Notes: a model not told the origin generated them from the letters alone. Positions 1 to 8,591 are shown, counted from the first letter of the stretch. The stretch: DNA of 64,000 bases from Pseudomonas sp. MAG733B (GCF_036884845.1 NZ_CP145732.1:3410001-3474000), one strand, 5' to 3'. A program made the numbers and translations.

Positions 1-672
1 GCGAAAGCCGCCGCCGAAGTTCTCGCGGCGATGGCCCGTGATCAGCACCATGCGCCGCTTGTCGTCGAGCACCGCCAGTGGAGAATCGGCCGCCGGATGC
101 CACTGGATCTGCTGTTGATGGGTGCGCATCCACACCAGTGCATCGATCACCGTGTTGCCGGTGACTTCGATGTTGGCCTTGGGTACGCCTTCGCGCAGCA
201 GGTTGTCTTCGCTCTTGGTGGTCGGCGCGAAATGCAGGTCGGCGATGACCCCGGTCAGGTGCCGATTGGCTTCCTCCGGCCACGGCGCGCGCAAGTTGCC
301 GGTACGCAATCCGGCCTCGACATGGCCGATGGGCAATTGGCGATTGAAGGCGGCGAGGGCGGCAATGAAGCTGGTGGTGGTGTCACCATGGACCAGCACG
401 ATATCCGGCTTCACCCGCTCGTAGGCTTTGTCCAGATGTTCCAGCAACTGCTCGGACAGACCATTGAGGGTCTGGCCCTGCGTCATCACTTGCAGGTCTT
501 CGTCGACCACCAACTCGAAGGAGTCGAGCACCTGCTTGAGCATCTCCCGGTGCTGGCCGGTCGAGCAGATGTTCAGTTCGATACCGGGCCAGTTACGCAA
601 GACCCGCGCAAGGGGTGCCATCTTGATGGCTTCCGGCCGTGTTCCGAACACCATCATGACTTTGAAGGACAT
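1..672 (-). CDS. wecB: UDP-N-acetylglucosamine 2-epimerase WecB, cut by window edge
   Basis: Non-hydrolysing epimerase that interconverts UDP-GlcNAc and UDP-ManNAc for surface polysaccharide synthesis in the cytoplasm. The first 224 codons are visible, starting at the ATG complementary to 670-672 behind a GGAGGG ribosome site; the frame stays open to base 1. Family members have about 370-380 residues, so roughly the last 40% lies outside. Visible hallmarks are the N-terminal FGTRPEAIKMAPL loop, VHGDTTT, HVEAGLRTGN and GNTVID. No other polysaccharide gene is in the window. Confidence 0.93.
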   Translation of the reverse strand, partial: MSFKVMMVFGTRPEAIKMAPLARVLRNWPGIELNICSTGQHREMLKQVLDSFELVVDEDLQVMTQGQTLNGLSEQLLEHLDKAYERVKPDIVLVHGDTTTSFIAALAAFNRQLPIGHVEAGLRTGNLRAPWPEEANRHLTGVIADLHFAPTTKSEDNLLREGVPKANIEVTGNTVIDALVWMRTHQQQIQWHPAADSPLAVLDDKRRMVLITGHRRENFGGGFR

Positions 673-915
673 GAACCCTCCCTGGACAACACACGCCAAC
701 ACGCGTCGCCACTGTTAAGACTGTTTATCACTTGTAGATTGAATAAAGCAGTCGGATGGGGGGTTGTCCAACTCGGATATTTCTGACGGTTTTTGACGGC
801 GAGCCTCACAACAAGCTCGGAAATGTGGAATGCCATGACGTGATAATTTTTGTGCAGACGTCATGAGCTACCGCAAACGAGGGGTTTCAACCATGAGTAA
901 AACTAGAAATTTTGC

Positions 916-935
916 CCTTGGAGATCTCACCAAGG
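916..935. promoter_or_regulatory. Inverted repeat upstream of toxin-antitoxin genes
   Basis: CCTTGG, 8 bases, CCAAGG: perfect six-base arms centred about 65 bases before the antitoxin start, with AGATCT inside the spacer. Type II antitoxins of this kind usually repress their own operon through such palindromes, so this is a plausible operator. It is the only structured element I see in the 318-base gap between wecB and the antitoxin. Confidence 0.4.
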
Positions 936-990
936 TGCCTTTTGGAGTGCTATTTTGAGTGTCTCTAAAAGCATCCCAAGGAATTGTTTC

Positions 991-1239
991 ATGACACATA
1001 TCGTGCTTTCTCAGGTCGTGGCGAGCATCTCGGAACTGAAAAGAAACCCGATGGGTACAGTTGCTGCGGGAGGCGGTTCGTCTGTTGCGATTCTCAACCG
1101 TAACGAACCTGCTTTTTATTGTGTCCCTGCAAAAGCGTATGAAGCCATGATGAACCGTTTGGAGGACCTGGAACTGATTGCCTTATGCAAGGAGCGGGAA
1201 AACGATCCAACCATAAAGGTTTCAATTGATGACCTATGA
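991..1239 (+). CDS. Antitoxin, StbD/Phd-YefM family
   Basis: 82-residue antitoxin of a type II toxin-antitoxin pair. It begins with the family pattern of a short strand and helix (VASISELKRNPMGTV), then the SVAILNRNEPAFYCVP segment typical of StbD/RelB-type Phd-fold proteins, and an acidic C-terminal tail that would neutralise the toxin. The ATG at 991 is preceded by AAGGAA; an in-frame upstream TTG at 955 lacks such a site. It overlaps the toxin gene by 11 bases, the usual translational coupling. The pair is visibly AT-richer than its neighbours, suggesting acquisition. Confidence 0.85.
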   Translation: MTHIVLSQVVASISELKRNPMGTVAAGGGSSVAILNRNEPAFYCVPAKAYEAMMNRLEDLELIALCKERENDPTIKVSIDDL

Positions 1240-1510
1240 GCTGGAGTTTTCCGAAAAAGCCTGGAAAGAATGGAAGAAGCTGGGAGAAACCCTGAAGGCC
1301 CAATTCAAGAAAAAACTTCAGGAACGATTGATCAATCCGCACGTTCCCGCAGATCGACTCAGCGGTCTTGGCAACGCCTACAAGATCAAGTTACGCAGCG
1401 CGGGATATCGAATGGTTTACCGCGTGAAAGACGAAGTACTCATCGTGACCGTGATAGCTGTTGGGAAAAGAGAGCGCGACGATGTCTACAAGGATGCAAA
1501 AGCGCGCTGA
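1229..1510 (+). CDS. Toxin, RelE/StbE-type mRNA interferase
   Basis: 93-residue basic protein of the RelE/ParE superfamily. Family features are the N-terminal YELEFSEKAWKEWKKL strand-helix, the KIKLRSAGYRMVYRV core strand pair carrying the conserved Arg/Tyr, and VIAVGKRERDDVY near the end. RelE-type toxins cut ribosome-bound mRNA; that activity is inferred from family. The start is the ATG at 1229, inside the antitoxin's last codons. No other part of a plasmid or phage is next to it. Confidence 0.85.
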   Translation: MTYELEFSEKAWKEWKKLGETLKAQFKKKLQERLINPHVPADRLSGLGNAYKIKLRSAGYRMVYRVKDEVLIVTVIAVGKRERDDVYKDAKAR

Positions 1511-1715
1511 CGATCGCGCTGATTTGATGCACCTAACTGGGTCATCCAAACCCTGTTGTGAACCAGATACCCGCTCTCTGTAGCCATCGGTAGCGGTTAC
1601 TTTCCCCGAGCGTTTCGTAACGTTTTTCCACGTGCGTACGCATCCCCCTGATTCAAAACACTTTTCAATCCCCTGTACATTCCCCCCACAACCTGTGGCA
1701 CACTTTCTGCTGTCT

Positions 1716-1753
1716 ATTCCGTTGTTACATACCTAGTTCCGGTATAGCGGAAT
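1716..1753. promoter_or_regulatory. Candidate regulator site upstream of amino-sugar-acid transporter
   Basis: A perfect palindrome TTCCG-GTATAG-CGGAA (1737-1752) lies 25 bases before the binding-protein start, with a third half-site ATTCCG at 1716-1721. IclR-family regulators bind short palindromes of this kind, and an IclR gene closes the transport operon downstream, so it is the natural candidate ligand. The pairing is inference. The rest of the 267-base gap after the toxin gene shows nothing I can name. Confidence 0.35.
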
Positions 1754-1777
1754 AAACATCACCCTGGAGTGCTTGCC

Positions 1778-2626
1778 ATGCATCGCCGACCTTCCTTGTT
1801 CAAAGCATGTGTTTTTCTATTCGCAGCGTCTGCTGCTGCCATGGGCGTGGCCCAGGCGGCGGACAGCAAGCTCGATAGCGTTCTGGCCCGTGGCAAATTG
1901 ATTGTAGGCACCGGCAGCACCAATGCGCCGTGGCACTTCCAGGGCGCCGATGGCAAGTTGCAGGGTTTTGATATCGATATTGCGCGCATCGTGGCCAAAG
2001 GCTTGTTCAACGATCCGAGCAAGGTCGAGTTCGTGGTGCAGTCCTCCGATGCGCGGATTCCCAACCTGCTGACCGACAAGGTCGACATGAGTTGCCAGTT
2101 CATTACCGTGACCGCCAGCCGTGCCCAGCAAGTGGCGTTCACCCTGCCGTACTACCGCGAAGGCGTCGGCCTGCTGTTGCCGGCCAACAGCAAGTACAAG
2201 GAAATCGAGGACATGAAAGCCGCCGGCGATGGCTTGACCGTGGCGGTGCTGCAAAACGTCTATGCCGAAGAGCTGGTGCATCAGGCACTGCCCAAGGCCA
2301 AGGTCGATCAGTACGACAGCGTTGACCTGATGTATCAGGCCGTGAACTCCGGACGCGCCGATGCGGCAGCCACCGATCAGTCGTCGGTGAAATACCTGAT
2401 GGTGCAGAACGCCGGCCGCTATCGCAGCCCGGCCTACGCCTGGAGCCCGCAGACCTATGCGTGCGCAGTCAAGCGTGGCGATCAGGACTGGCTGAACTTC
2501 GTCAACACCGCCCTGCATGAAGCCATGACCGGCGTTGAGTTCCCGACTTACGCGGCGTCGTTCAAGCAGTGGTTCGGCGTAGACCTGCCGTCCCCAGCCA
2601 TCGGTTTCCCAGTCGAATTCAAATGA
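1778..2626 (+). CDS. Periplasmic binding protein of a polar amino acid-type ABC importer (probable D-glucosaminate)
   Basis: 282-residue solute-binding protein (SBP_bac_3 family). An N-terminal signal peptide ends near AQA-ADS (about residue 27); the mature part starts with the typical LDSVLARGKLIVGTGS strand and includes GFDIDIARIVAKGL and the TVTASRAQQVAFTLPYY hinge region. The ATG at 1778 follows CTGGAG. First gene of a five-gene run (binding protein, two permeases, ATPase, RidA). By sequence alone the family suggests amino acids; the downstream ammonia-lyase and keto-deoxy-sugar kinase make D-glucosaminate the more likely ligand (inference). Confidence 0.85.
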   Translation: MHRRPSLFKACVFLFAASAAAMGVAQAADSKLDSVLARGKLIVGTGSTNAPWHFQGADGKLQGFDIDIARIVAKGLFNDPSKVEFVVQSSDARIPNLLTDKVDMSCQFITVTASRAQQVAFTLPYYREGVGLLLPANSKYKEIEDMKAAGDGLTVAVLQNVYAEELVHQALPKAKVDQYDSVDLMYQAVNSGRADAAATDQSSVKYLMVQNAGRYRSPAYAWSPQTYACAVKRGDQDWLNFVNTALHEAMTGVEFPTYAASFKQWFGVDLPSPAIGFPVEFK

Positions 2627-2634
2627 TCCCGTGA

Positions 2635-2662
2635 GAGCGGGGCGGTGTGAATCGCCCCGCTC
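2635..2662 (+). promoter_or_regulatory. Intercistronic hairpin after binding-protein gene
   Basis: Perfect 10-base arms GAGCGGGGCG / CGCCCCGCTC around an 8-base loop, between the binding-protein stop and the first permease, with no U-run after it. In binding-protein operons such stems commonly protect the upstream mRNA from 3' exonucleases and lower expression of the permeases. Confidence 0.5.
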
Positions 2663-2677
2663 AAGGTACTGCCGACC

Positions 2678-3340
2678 ATGAACTATCAGTTGAACTTTGC
2701 CGCCGTGTGGCGCGATTTCGACACCTTGCTGGCGGGGCTCGGTCTGGGTCTTGAACTGGCGCTGGTATCGATCGCCATCGGCTGCGTGATCGGCCTGCTG
2801 ATGGCGTTTGCTTTGTTGTCGAAGCACCGCGCGTTGCGGGTGCTGGCATCGGTGTATGTGACGGTGATCCGTAACACGCCGATTCTGGTGTTGATTCTGT
2901 TGATTTACTTTGCGTTGCCGAGCCTGGGGATTCGTCTGGACAAGATCCCGTCGTTCATCATCACCCTGTCGCTGTATGCCGGGGCGTACCTGACCGAAGT
3001 GTTCCGTGGTGGGTTGTTGAGCATTCCCAAGGGGCAGCGTGAAGCCGGGTTGGCCATTGGCTTGGGCGAGTGGCAGGTCAAGGCCTACGTCACCGTGCCG
3101 GTGATGCTGCGCAATGTGCTGCCGGCGCTGTCGAACAACTTCATTTCGCTGTTCAAGGACACCTCGCTGGCGGCGGCGATTGCCGTGCCGGAGCTGACCT
3201 ATTACGCGCGCAAGATCAACGTCGAGAGCTACCGGGTGATTGAAACCTGGCTGGTGACCACGGCGTTGTATGTCGCGGCCTGCTACCTCATTGCCATGAT
3301 GCTGCGTTACCTCGAGCAGCGTCTGGCGATCCGCCGATAG
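2678..3340 (+). CDS. ABC importer permease 1 (HisM/HisQ type)
   Basis: 220-residue inner-membrane permease of the polar amino acid importer family, with about five hydrophobic segments. The cytoplasmic coupling loop that contacts the ATPase is visible as EAGLAIGLGEWQVKAYVTVP, about residues 122-141, followed by LP. The N-terminal region VIRNTPILVLILLIYFALP is also typical. It is followed after 8 bases by the second permease, so the two should form a heterodimer. Confidence 0.88.
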   Translation: MNYQLNFAAVWRDFDTLLAGLGLGLELALVSIAIGCVIGLLMAFALLSKHRALRVLASVYVTVIRNTPILVLILLIYFALPSLGIRLDKIPSFIITLSLYAGAYLTEVFRGGLLSIPKGQREAGLAIGLGEWQVKAYVTVPVMLRNVLPALSNNFISLFKDTSLAAAIAVPELTYYARKINVESYRVIETWLVTTALYVAACYLIAMMLRYLEQRLAIRR

Positions 3341-3348
3341 GAGGCCCC

Positions 3349-4011
3349 ATGTACGAATCCCCCAGTTGGTTGCACGAGTTGTGGGTCGCGCGCGAGCCGT
3401 TGATGCAAGGTTTTTTGACCAGTGTGCAGGCGTCGGCACTGGCGATTTTGTTCGGCACGGTGATCGGTGTTTTCGCCGGGCTGGTGCTGACCTACGGCAA
3501 GTTCTGGATGCGCGCGCCGTTTCGTTTTTACGTCGATGTGATTCGGGGTACGCCGGTGTTTGTGCTGGTGCTGGCCTGCTTCTACATGGCGCCGGCGCTG
3601 GGCTGGCAGATCAGCGCGTTCCAGGCCGGCGCCTTGGGCCTGACGCTGTTTTGCGGCTCCCACGTCGCCGAGATCGTGCGCGGTGCCTTGCAGGCATTGC
3701 CGCGCGGACAGATGGAAGCGAGCAAGGCCATCGGCCTGACGTTCTGCCAGTCGCTCGGCTACGTGTTGTTGCCTCAGGCATTGCGGCAGATTCTGCCGAC
3801 CTGGGTCAACTCGTCCACCGAGATCGTCAAGGCCTCGACGCTGTTGTCGGTGATCGGCGTGGCCGAGCTGCTGCTCAGCACCCAGCAGATCATCGCCCGG
3901 ACGTTCATGACCCTGGAGTTTTACCTGTTCGCCGGTTTTCTGTTCTTCGTCATCAACTACGGCATCGAATTACTCGGCCGGCACATTGAAAAGCGGGTGG
4001 CCTTGCCATGA
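3349..4011 (+). CDS. ABC importer permease 2 (HisM/HisQ type)
   Basis: 220-residue partner permease of the same family, with the [19 protein letters not shown] segment and the coupling loop [21 protein letters not shown]. The start at 3349 follows AGGAGGC. Its last four bases overlap the ATPase start (ATGA), showing translational coupling within the operon. Confidence 0.88.
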   Translation: MYESPSWLHELWVAREPLMQGFLTSVQASALAILFGTVIGVFAGLVLTYGKFWMRAPFRFYVDVIRGTPVFVLVLACFYMAPALGWQISAFQAGALGLTLFCGSHVAEIVRGALQALPRGQMEASKAIGLTFCQSLGYVLLPQALRQILPTWVNSSTEIVKASTLLSVIGVAELLLSTQQIIARTFMTLEFYLFAGFLFFVINYGIELLGRHIEKRVALP

Positions 4012-4802
4012 CTCAGACTCAAACCAATCCCCAGAACGGCCAACCGCTGCTGGACATTCGCGGCCTGCACAAACGCTACGACCAGCTTGAAGTGCTCAAG
4101 GGCGTCGACCTGACCATGCAGCGCGGCAACGTGGTGACGTTGATCGGTTCCAGCGGCTCGGGCAAGACCACGCTGCTGCGCTGCGTGAACATGCTCGAAG
4201 AATTCCAGGGCGGGCAGATCCTGCTCGACGGCGAATCCATCGGCTACGACGAGGTCAACGGCAAGCGCATCCGCCACCCGGAAAAAGTCATCGCCCGCCA
4301 TCGCGCCATGACCGGCATGGCGTTCCAGCAGTTCAACCTGTTCCCGCACCTGACGGCGTTGCAAAACGTGACCCTCGGTTTGCTCAAGGTGAAAAAGCTG
4401 CACAAGGACGAGGCCGTGGCCCTCGCGGAGAAATGGCTGGAGCGTGTCGGTCTGCTGGAGCGCCGCGATCACTTTCCCGGCCAACTGTCCGGCGGTCAGC
4501 AACAGCGCGTGGCGATTGCCCGGGCGATCGCAATGAACCCGAGCCTGATGCTGTTCGACGAAGTCACTTCGGCCCTGGACCCAGAGCTGGTCAGCGAGGT
4601 GCTGAATGTGATCAAGGGCCTGGCGGATGACGGCATGACCATGTTGCTGGTGACCCACGAAATGCGCTTTGCCTTCGAGGTCTCGGACAAGATCGTTTTC
4701 ATGAATCAGGGTCGCATCGAAGAGCAGGGTCCGCCCAAGGACCTGTTCGAGCGTCCGCAATCGCCGCGTCTGGCTGAGTTTCTTAAAAGCACGCGGTTTT
4801 AA
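4008..4802 (+). CDS. ABC importer ATPase (GlnQ/HisP type)
   Basis: 264-residue ATP-binding subunit. Walker A is GSSGSGKTT (about residues 48-56), the Q-loop region is [17 protein letters not shown], the signature is LSGGQQQR, and Walker B runs into [14 protein letters not shown], followed by the [10 protein letters not shown] switch histidine. It overlaps the second permease by four bases. It drives import of the operon's substrate from the cytoplasmic face. Confidence 0.92.
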   Translation: MTQTQTNPQNGQPLLDIRGLHKRYDQLEVLKGVDLTMQRGNVVTLIGSSGSGKTTLLRCVNMLEEFQGGQILLDGESIGYDEVNGKRIRHPEKVIARHRAMTGMAFQQFNLFPHLTALQNVTLGLLKVKKLHKDEAVALAEKWLERVGLLERRDHFPGQLSGGQQQRVAIARAIAMNPSLMLFDEVTSALDPELVSEVLNVIKGLADDGMTMLLVTHEMRFAFEVSDKIVFMNQGRIEEQGPPKDLFERPQSPRLAEFLKSTRF

Positions 4803-4832
4803 ACACTCGATTTTCAATCAGGAGAAACACTC

Positions 4833-5222
4833 ATGAGCATTACGCGTTACGGCACCGGCAGCGCCGCTGCAGGCGGCACGCCTCGTCCTTTCGCCCGCGC
4901 CGTTGAGGCTGATGGCTGGCTGCACGTTTCCGGGCAGGTGCCGGCGGTGGACGGCGAGATCATCACGGGTGGCATCGTCGAGCAGACGCACCAGACCATG
5001 AAGAACCTGGTCGCCATTCTCCAAGAGGCCGGTTATGGCCTGGAAGACGTGGTACGTGTTGGTGTGTGGCTGGAAGATCCGCGGGATTTCACCAGTTTCA
5101 ACAAGGTTTTCTCCGAGTACTTCAAACCCGAACACGCCCCGGCGCGGGCCTGTGTGCAGGCGAACATGATGGTCGACTGCAAGGTTGAGATCGACTGCAT
5201 TGCGTACAGGAAAAAGGCCTGA
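4833..5222 (+). CDS. RidA-family enamine/imine deaminase
   Basis: 129-residue RidA/YjgF/UK114 protein. The family arginine that binds the substrate carboxylate falls at Arg105 in PARACVQAN, the same position as in classical RidA, so the active form is expected. RidA proteins hydrolyse reactive enamines and imines released by PLP-dependent dehydratases and lyases. Its place 31 bases after the ATPase and near the PLP-dependent lyase at 6171 fits this detoxifying role. Confidence 0.88.
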   Translation: MSITRYGTGSAAAGGTPRPFARAVEADGWLHVSGQVPAVDGEIITGGIVEQTHQTMKNLVAILQEAGYGLEDVVRVGVWLEDPRDFTSFNKVFSEYFKPEHAPARACVQANMMVDCKVEIDCIAYRKKA

Positions 5223-5230
5223 ACCGAGGT

Positions 5231-5308
5231 GGCTTCATCGCCAGCAGGCTGGCTCCCACAGGGAAATGCATTCCAAATGTGGGAGCTAGCCTGCTAGCGA
5301 TGGCGACC
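5231..5308. repeat. REP pair, inverted (REPIN-like)
   Basis: Two copies of a GC-rich element with core CTCCCACA / TGTGGGAG stand in inverted orientation about 20 bases apart between the RidA gene and the IclR regulator. The arms are similar, not identical. Such pairs are dispersed intergenic repeats in P. fluorescens genomes and may also stabilise or end transcripts. Confidence 0.8.
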
Positions 5309-5366
5309 TAACGGTCGCCGCCGCACTCTCGGTAAACTCCCGGCATTATGAATGGGAACCACTGAA

Positions 5367-6131
5367 ATGACCGAAGACACCATCAAGCGCCGGGCACGCG
5401 GTCTGGACCGGGCGTTCGATATCCTCGATTTCCTCAAGGAAGTCGGCCAGCCCCTGCGCCCGAACGACATCGCCAACGGCATCGGCAGCCCGAAATCCAC
5501 GGTCTACGAGCTGGTGGCTTCGCTGCTGGAACGACGCATTCTGGAGCCGGTCGGCAAGGACGGTCACGTTTATCTCGGCCGCCAGCTGTACTTCCTCGGG
5601 CAGGCGCATTTGCGTCATTTCGACCTGACCCGCGAGGCCGATCAGGCCTTGCAGGAAATCGTCAGCCAGACCCATGAAACCGCGCAGATGTGCCTGCTCA
5701 ACGGGCGCAAATACACCGTGGCGCTGATGAAAGAGGGCGAGCGGCATTTCCGCATTTCCTCGGACATCGGCGAGAATGCACCGATCCCGTGGACCGCTTC
5801 CGGGCGCCTGCTGCTGGCGCACCTCAGCGACCAGGAAATCGTCGACCTGATCGACCACGACGACTTCATCCTGCCCGACGGCGAGCGTTTGCCGCTGGAG
5901 CAGTTCCTGAAGGAAATCCGTCAGGCCGGTATCGACGGATTCTTCTCGTTCGATAGCGTTGCCGACACCTTTACCCATTGCTTCGCCGCCCCGGTCAAAG
6001 ACCCCAACGGCGTGGCCATTGCGACCCTGTGCATCGTCGCCCCCCGGGCCGATGCCAAGAACAATTACAACGACTACCGCCGGGTGCTGATCGATAGTGC
6101 GAACAGCCTGGCCCGTCGCATCAACGAATAA
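5367..6131 (+). CDS. IclR-family transcriptional regulator
   Basis: 254-residue regulator with an N-terminal winged helix-turn-helix (LDRAFDILDFL to SPKSTVYELVASLLERRILE, about residues 10-60) and a C-terminal effector domain ending with FAAPVKDPNGVAIATLCIVAP. Two starts are possible: ATG 5352 and ATG 5367; I prefer 5367 because a GGGAA site stands about 8 bases before it. It sits between transporter and catabolic genes and likely senses the pathway substrate or product. A GCGGCCG/CGGCCGC hairpin (6134-6151) follows it. Confidence 0.88.
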   Translation: MTEDTIKRRARGLDRAFDILDFLKEVGQPLRPNDIANGIGSPKSTVYELVASLLERRILEPVGKDGHVYLGRQLYFLGQAHLRHFDLTREADQALQEIVSQTHETAQMCLLNGRKYTVALMKEGERHFRISSDIGENAPIPWTASGRLLLAHLSDQEIVDLIDHDDFILPDGERLPLEQFLKEIRQAGIDGFFSFDSVADTFTHCFAAPVKDPNGVAIATLCIVAPRADAKNNYNDYRRVLIDSANSLARRINE

Positions 6132-6170
6132 CCGCGGCCGTTTGCGGCCGCGAAAGTGAGGAATTCGACC

Positions 6171-7388
6171 ATGTCTACTGCCCCCAATACTGCCAACGTG
6201 GATAAAGGCGCAGCCCGGATTGGCGCAAGCCTGGTGCGTGACGTCAGCCTGCCGGCGCTGGTGCTGCACCGTGAAGCGCTGGAACACAACATTCGCTGGA
6301 TGCAGGCATTCGTCAGCAACAGCGGCGCGGAACTGGCGCCCCATGGCAAAACCAGCATGACCCCCGCGCTGTTTCGTCGGCAACTGGACGCCGGCGCCTG
6401 GGGCATCACCCTGGCCAGCGCCACGCAAACCCGTGCGGCCTATGCCCACGGCGTGCGCCGGGTGTTGATGGCCAACCAACTGGTGGGCACGCCGAACATG
6501 GCGTTGATTGCCGATTTGTTAGCCGACCCGACGTTCGACTTCTATTGCATGGTCGATCACCCGGACAACGTCGCCGATCTCGGTGCCTATTTCGCCTCGC
6601 GCGGTGTGCGCCTGAACGTGATGATCGAGTACGGCGTGGTCGGCGGGCGTTGCGGTTGCCGCAGCGAACAGGAAGTGCTGGACCTGGCCAAGGCCATCGC
6701 TGCGCAACCGGCGCTGGCATTGACCGGGATCGAAGGCTACGAGGGTGTGATTCATGGTGATCACGCTGTCAGCGGGATCCGTGCGTTCGCCGGCTCTTTG
6801 GTGCGATTGGCGGTGCAGTTGCAGGACAGCGGCGCGTTCGCCATCGCCAAACCGGTCATTACCGCTTCCGGCTCGGCCTGGTATGACCTGATTGCCGAGG
6901 AGTTCGAAGCGCAAAACGCTGCCGGGCGTTTCCTCAGCGTGTTGCGTCCAGGCAGTTATGTGGCCCACGATCACGGCATTTACAAAGAGGCGCAATGCTG
7001 CGTCCTTGATCGCCGCAGCGATTTGCAAGAAGGCCTGCGTCCGGCGCTGGAAGTCTGGGCGCACGTGCAGTCGTTGCCGGAGCCGGGCTTCGCGGTGATT
7101 GCCCTGGGTAAGCGCGACGTGGCCTATGACGCCGGTCTGCCGGTGCCGTTGCAGCGTTACAAGGCTGGCGTGGTACCGGCCAAGGGCGACGATGTCGGCG
7201 CCTGCAAGGTGACGGCGGTGATGGACCAGCATGCATTCATGACCGTGGCGCCGGGGGTTGAGTTGCGCGTGGGCGACATCATTTCGTTCGGCACTTCGCA
7301 CCCGTGCCTGACGTTCGACAAATGGCGCACGGGGTGTCTGGTGGATGAGCAGTTGAACGTCATCGAGAACATGGAAACCTGTTTCTAA
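6171..7388 (+). CDS. PLP-dependent DSD1-family lyase, probable D-glucosaminate ammonia-lyase
   Basis: 405-residue fold-type III PLP enzyme related to D-threonine aldolase and D-serine dehydratase (DSD1). The N-terminal alanine-racemase-like barrel holds the PLP lysine at about Lys60 in APHGKTSMTP; the C-terminal DSD1 domain includes the metal-site pattern ending with GTSHPCLTFDKW, where His and Cys are conserved. The ATG at 6171 follows GTGAGG. A PLP-dependent D-glucosaminate dehydratase is known from P. fluorescens; the adjacent RidA and keto-deoxy-sugar kinase support this substrate, giving 2-keto-3-deoxygluconate plus ammonia. A D-amino acid deaminase is the alternative. Confidence 0.75.
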   Translation: MSTAPNTANVDKGAARIGASLVRDVSLPALVLHREALEHNIRWMQAFVSNSGAELAPHGKTSMTPALFRRQLDAGAWGITLASATQTRAAYAHGVRRVLMANQLVGTPNMALIADLLADPTFDFYCMVDHPDNVADLGAYFASRGVRLNVMIEYGVVGGRCGCRSEQEVLDLAKAIAAQPALALTGIEGYEGVIHGDHAVSGIRAFAGSLVRLAVQLQDSGAFAIAKPVITASGSAWYDLIAEEFEAQNAAGRFLSVLRPGSYVAHDHGIYKEAQCCVLDRRSDLQEGLRPALEVWAHVQSLPEPGFAVIALGKRDVAYDAGLPVPLQRYKAGVVPAKGDDVGACKVTAVMDQHAFMTVAPGVELRVGDIISFGTSHPCLTFDKWRTGCLVDEQLNVIENMETCF

Positions 7389-7405
7389 GGCTCAGGACCG
7401 AGGCG

Positions 7406-7481
7406 CGGCCTTCGCGAGCAAGCCCGCTCCCACATTGGAATGCATTCCCCTGTGGGAGCGGGCTTGCTCGCGAAGACGGCC
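7406..7481. repeat. REP pair, inverted (REPIN-like)
   Basis: TTCGCGAGCAAGCCCGCTCC and its inverted copy face each other about 20 bases apart, with CGGCC at both outer ends. Lies between the lyase and the kinase genes. Confidence 0.85.
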
Positions 7482-7523
7482 TGTCAGACACCGCAGATGC
7501 ATCGGACAGATCGAGAACTACCC

Positions 7524-8456
7524 ATGAACACCATCAACACCCTCGGCCCCAACACCCCGCGCATCGCCCTGATCGGCGAATGCATGATCGAGCTACAGCA
7601 TCGCGCCGACGGCAGCCTGCAACAAAGCTTCGGCGGCGATACCTTGAACACGGCGGTCTATCTGTCCCGGGAACTGGGCGCGGCCGGCTCGGTGGACTAC
7701 GTTACCGCCCTGGGTGATGACAGTTTCAGCGATGCCATGTGCCAGAGCTGGGCTGAAGAGAATATCGGCCTGGGCATGGTCCAGCGCTTGCCCGGACGTT
7801 TGCCGGGTTTGTATTGCATCCAGACCGACGCGGCCGGCGAGCGGCGTTTCCTGTATTGGCGCAACGAAGCAGCGGTGCGTGATTGCCTCACCACCCCGGC
7901 CGCCGAGCCGATCCTGGCGGCGTTGCCGGATTATGACGTGCTGTATTTCAGTGGCATCACCCTGGCGGTGCTGGGCGTGCAAGGCCGGGAAAAACTACTG
8001 CTCACCCTGATCGAAGCCCGGCAGCGTGATGCGCGGATCGTCTTCGACAACAACTACCGGCCACGGCTCTGGGCTTCGGTGGAAGAAGCGCGGGCAGCTT
8101 ATCGCAGTGTCTTGCCGTACATCGACCTCGCATTGCTGACTGTCGATGACGAGCAGGCGCTGTTCCATTTTGCCGATGATGCAGCGGTGTTTGCCGCGTA
8201 CGAGCAGATCGGCACGCCGGAAGTGGTGCTCAAGCGCGGTGCCGAGGCGTGTTTGATTCGTTGTGCTGGCGAGTCATTCGAGGTGCCGGCGCAGAAGGTC
8301 GAGCGAGTGGTGGACACCACGGCGGCGGGGGATTCGTTCAGCGCGGCGTATCTGGCCTCGCGGCTCAAGGGCGGAAGTCCGGCGGAGGCTGCCGAGGCGG
8401 GGCATCGGTTGGCGAGTCGGGTGATTCAGGTGTCGGGGGCTTTGATTCCCAGGTAA
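7524..8456 (+). CDS. kdgK: PfkB-family sugar kinase, probable 2-keto-3-deoxygluconate kinase
   Basis: 310-residue ribokinase-fold enzyme. The N-terminal GECMIELQHR and FGGDTLNTAVYLSREL segments match KDG kinases, and the C-terminal PfkB signature DTTAAGDSFSAAYLASRL carries the catalytic Asp in GD. I chose ATG 7524; a longer reading from 7440 would only translate the REP repeat. KDG kinase yields KDPG, which enters the Entner-Doudoroff pathway. It closes the proposed glucosaminate catabolic block. Confidence 0.82.
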   Translation: MNTINTLGPNTPRIALIGECMIELQHRADGSLQQSFGGDTLNTAVYLSRELGAAGSVDYVTALGDDSFSDAMCQSWAEENIGLGMVQRLPGRLPGLYCIQTDAAGERRFLYWRNEAAVRDCLTTPAAEPILAALPDYDVLYFSGITLAVLGVQGREKLLLTLIEARQRDARIVFDNNYRPRLWASVEEARAAYRSVLPYIDLALLTVDDEQALFHFADDAAVFAAYEQIGTPEVVLKRGAEACLIRCAGESFEVPAQKVERVVDTTAAGDSFSAAYLASRLKGGSPAEAAEAGHRLASRVIQVSGALIPR

Positions 8457-8486
8457 TCGGAGGATGGCCGATGGCTGCGCCATCGG

Positions 8487-8572
8487 ATCGCTAGCAGGCT
8501 AGCTCCCACAGGGATTTGCAGGTTGGCATAAATTTCAGCCACACCACTGTGGGAGCTAGCCTGCTAGCGATG
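8487..8572. repeat. REP pair, inverted (REPIN-like)
   Basis: ATCGCTAGCAGGCTAGCTCC and its exact inverted copy are separated by about 40 bases. They lie between the convergent kinase and parvulin genes, where they could act as a bidirectional mRNA end structure. Confidence 0.85.
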
Positions 8573-8591
8573 AGGCCCGAAAGCCAACCAC

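Noticed and set aside
893..958. 21-codon ORF beginning MSKTRNFALGDL upstream of the antitoxin
   Set aside because: No ribosome site, overlaps the palindrome proposed as operator, no recognisable peptide.
1817..3439. Open frame of about 540 codons on the minus strand opposite the transporter genes
   Set aside because: GC-rich shadow frame antisense to binding protein and permease genes; no family motif, no ribosome site, Gln/Arg/His-rich composition typical of antisense frames.
7440..7523. N-terminal extension of the sugar kinase (PVGAGLLAK...)
   Set aside because: It is the translation of the REP pair; homologous kinases start at 7524.
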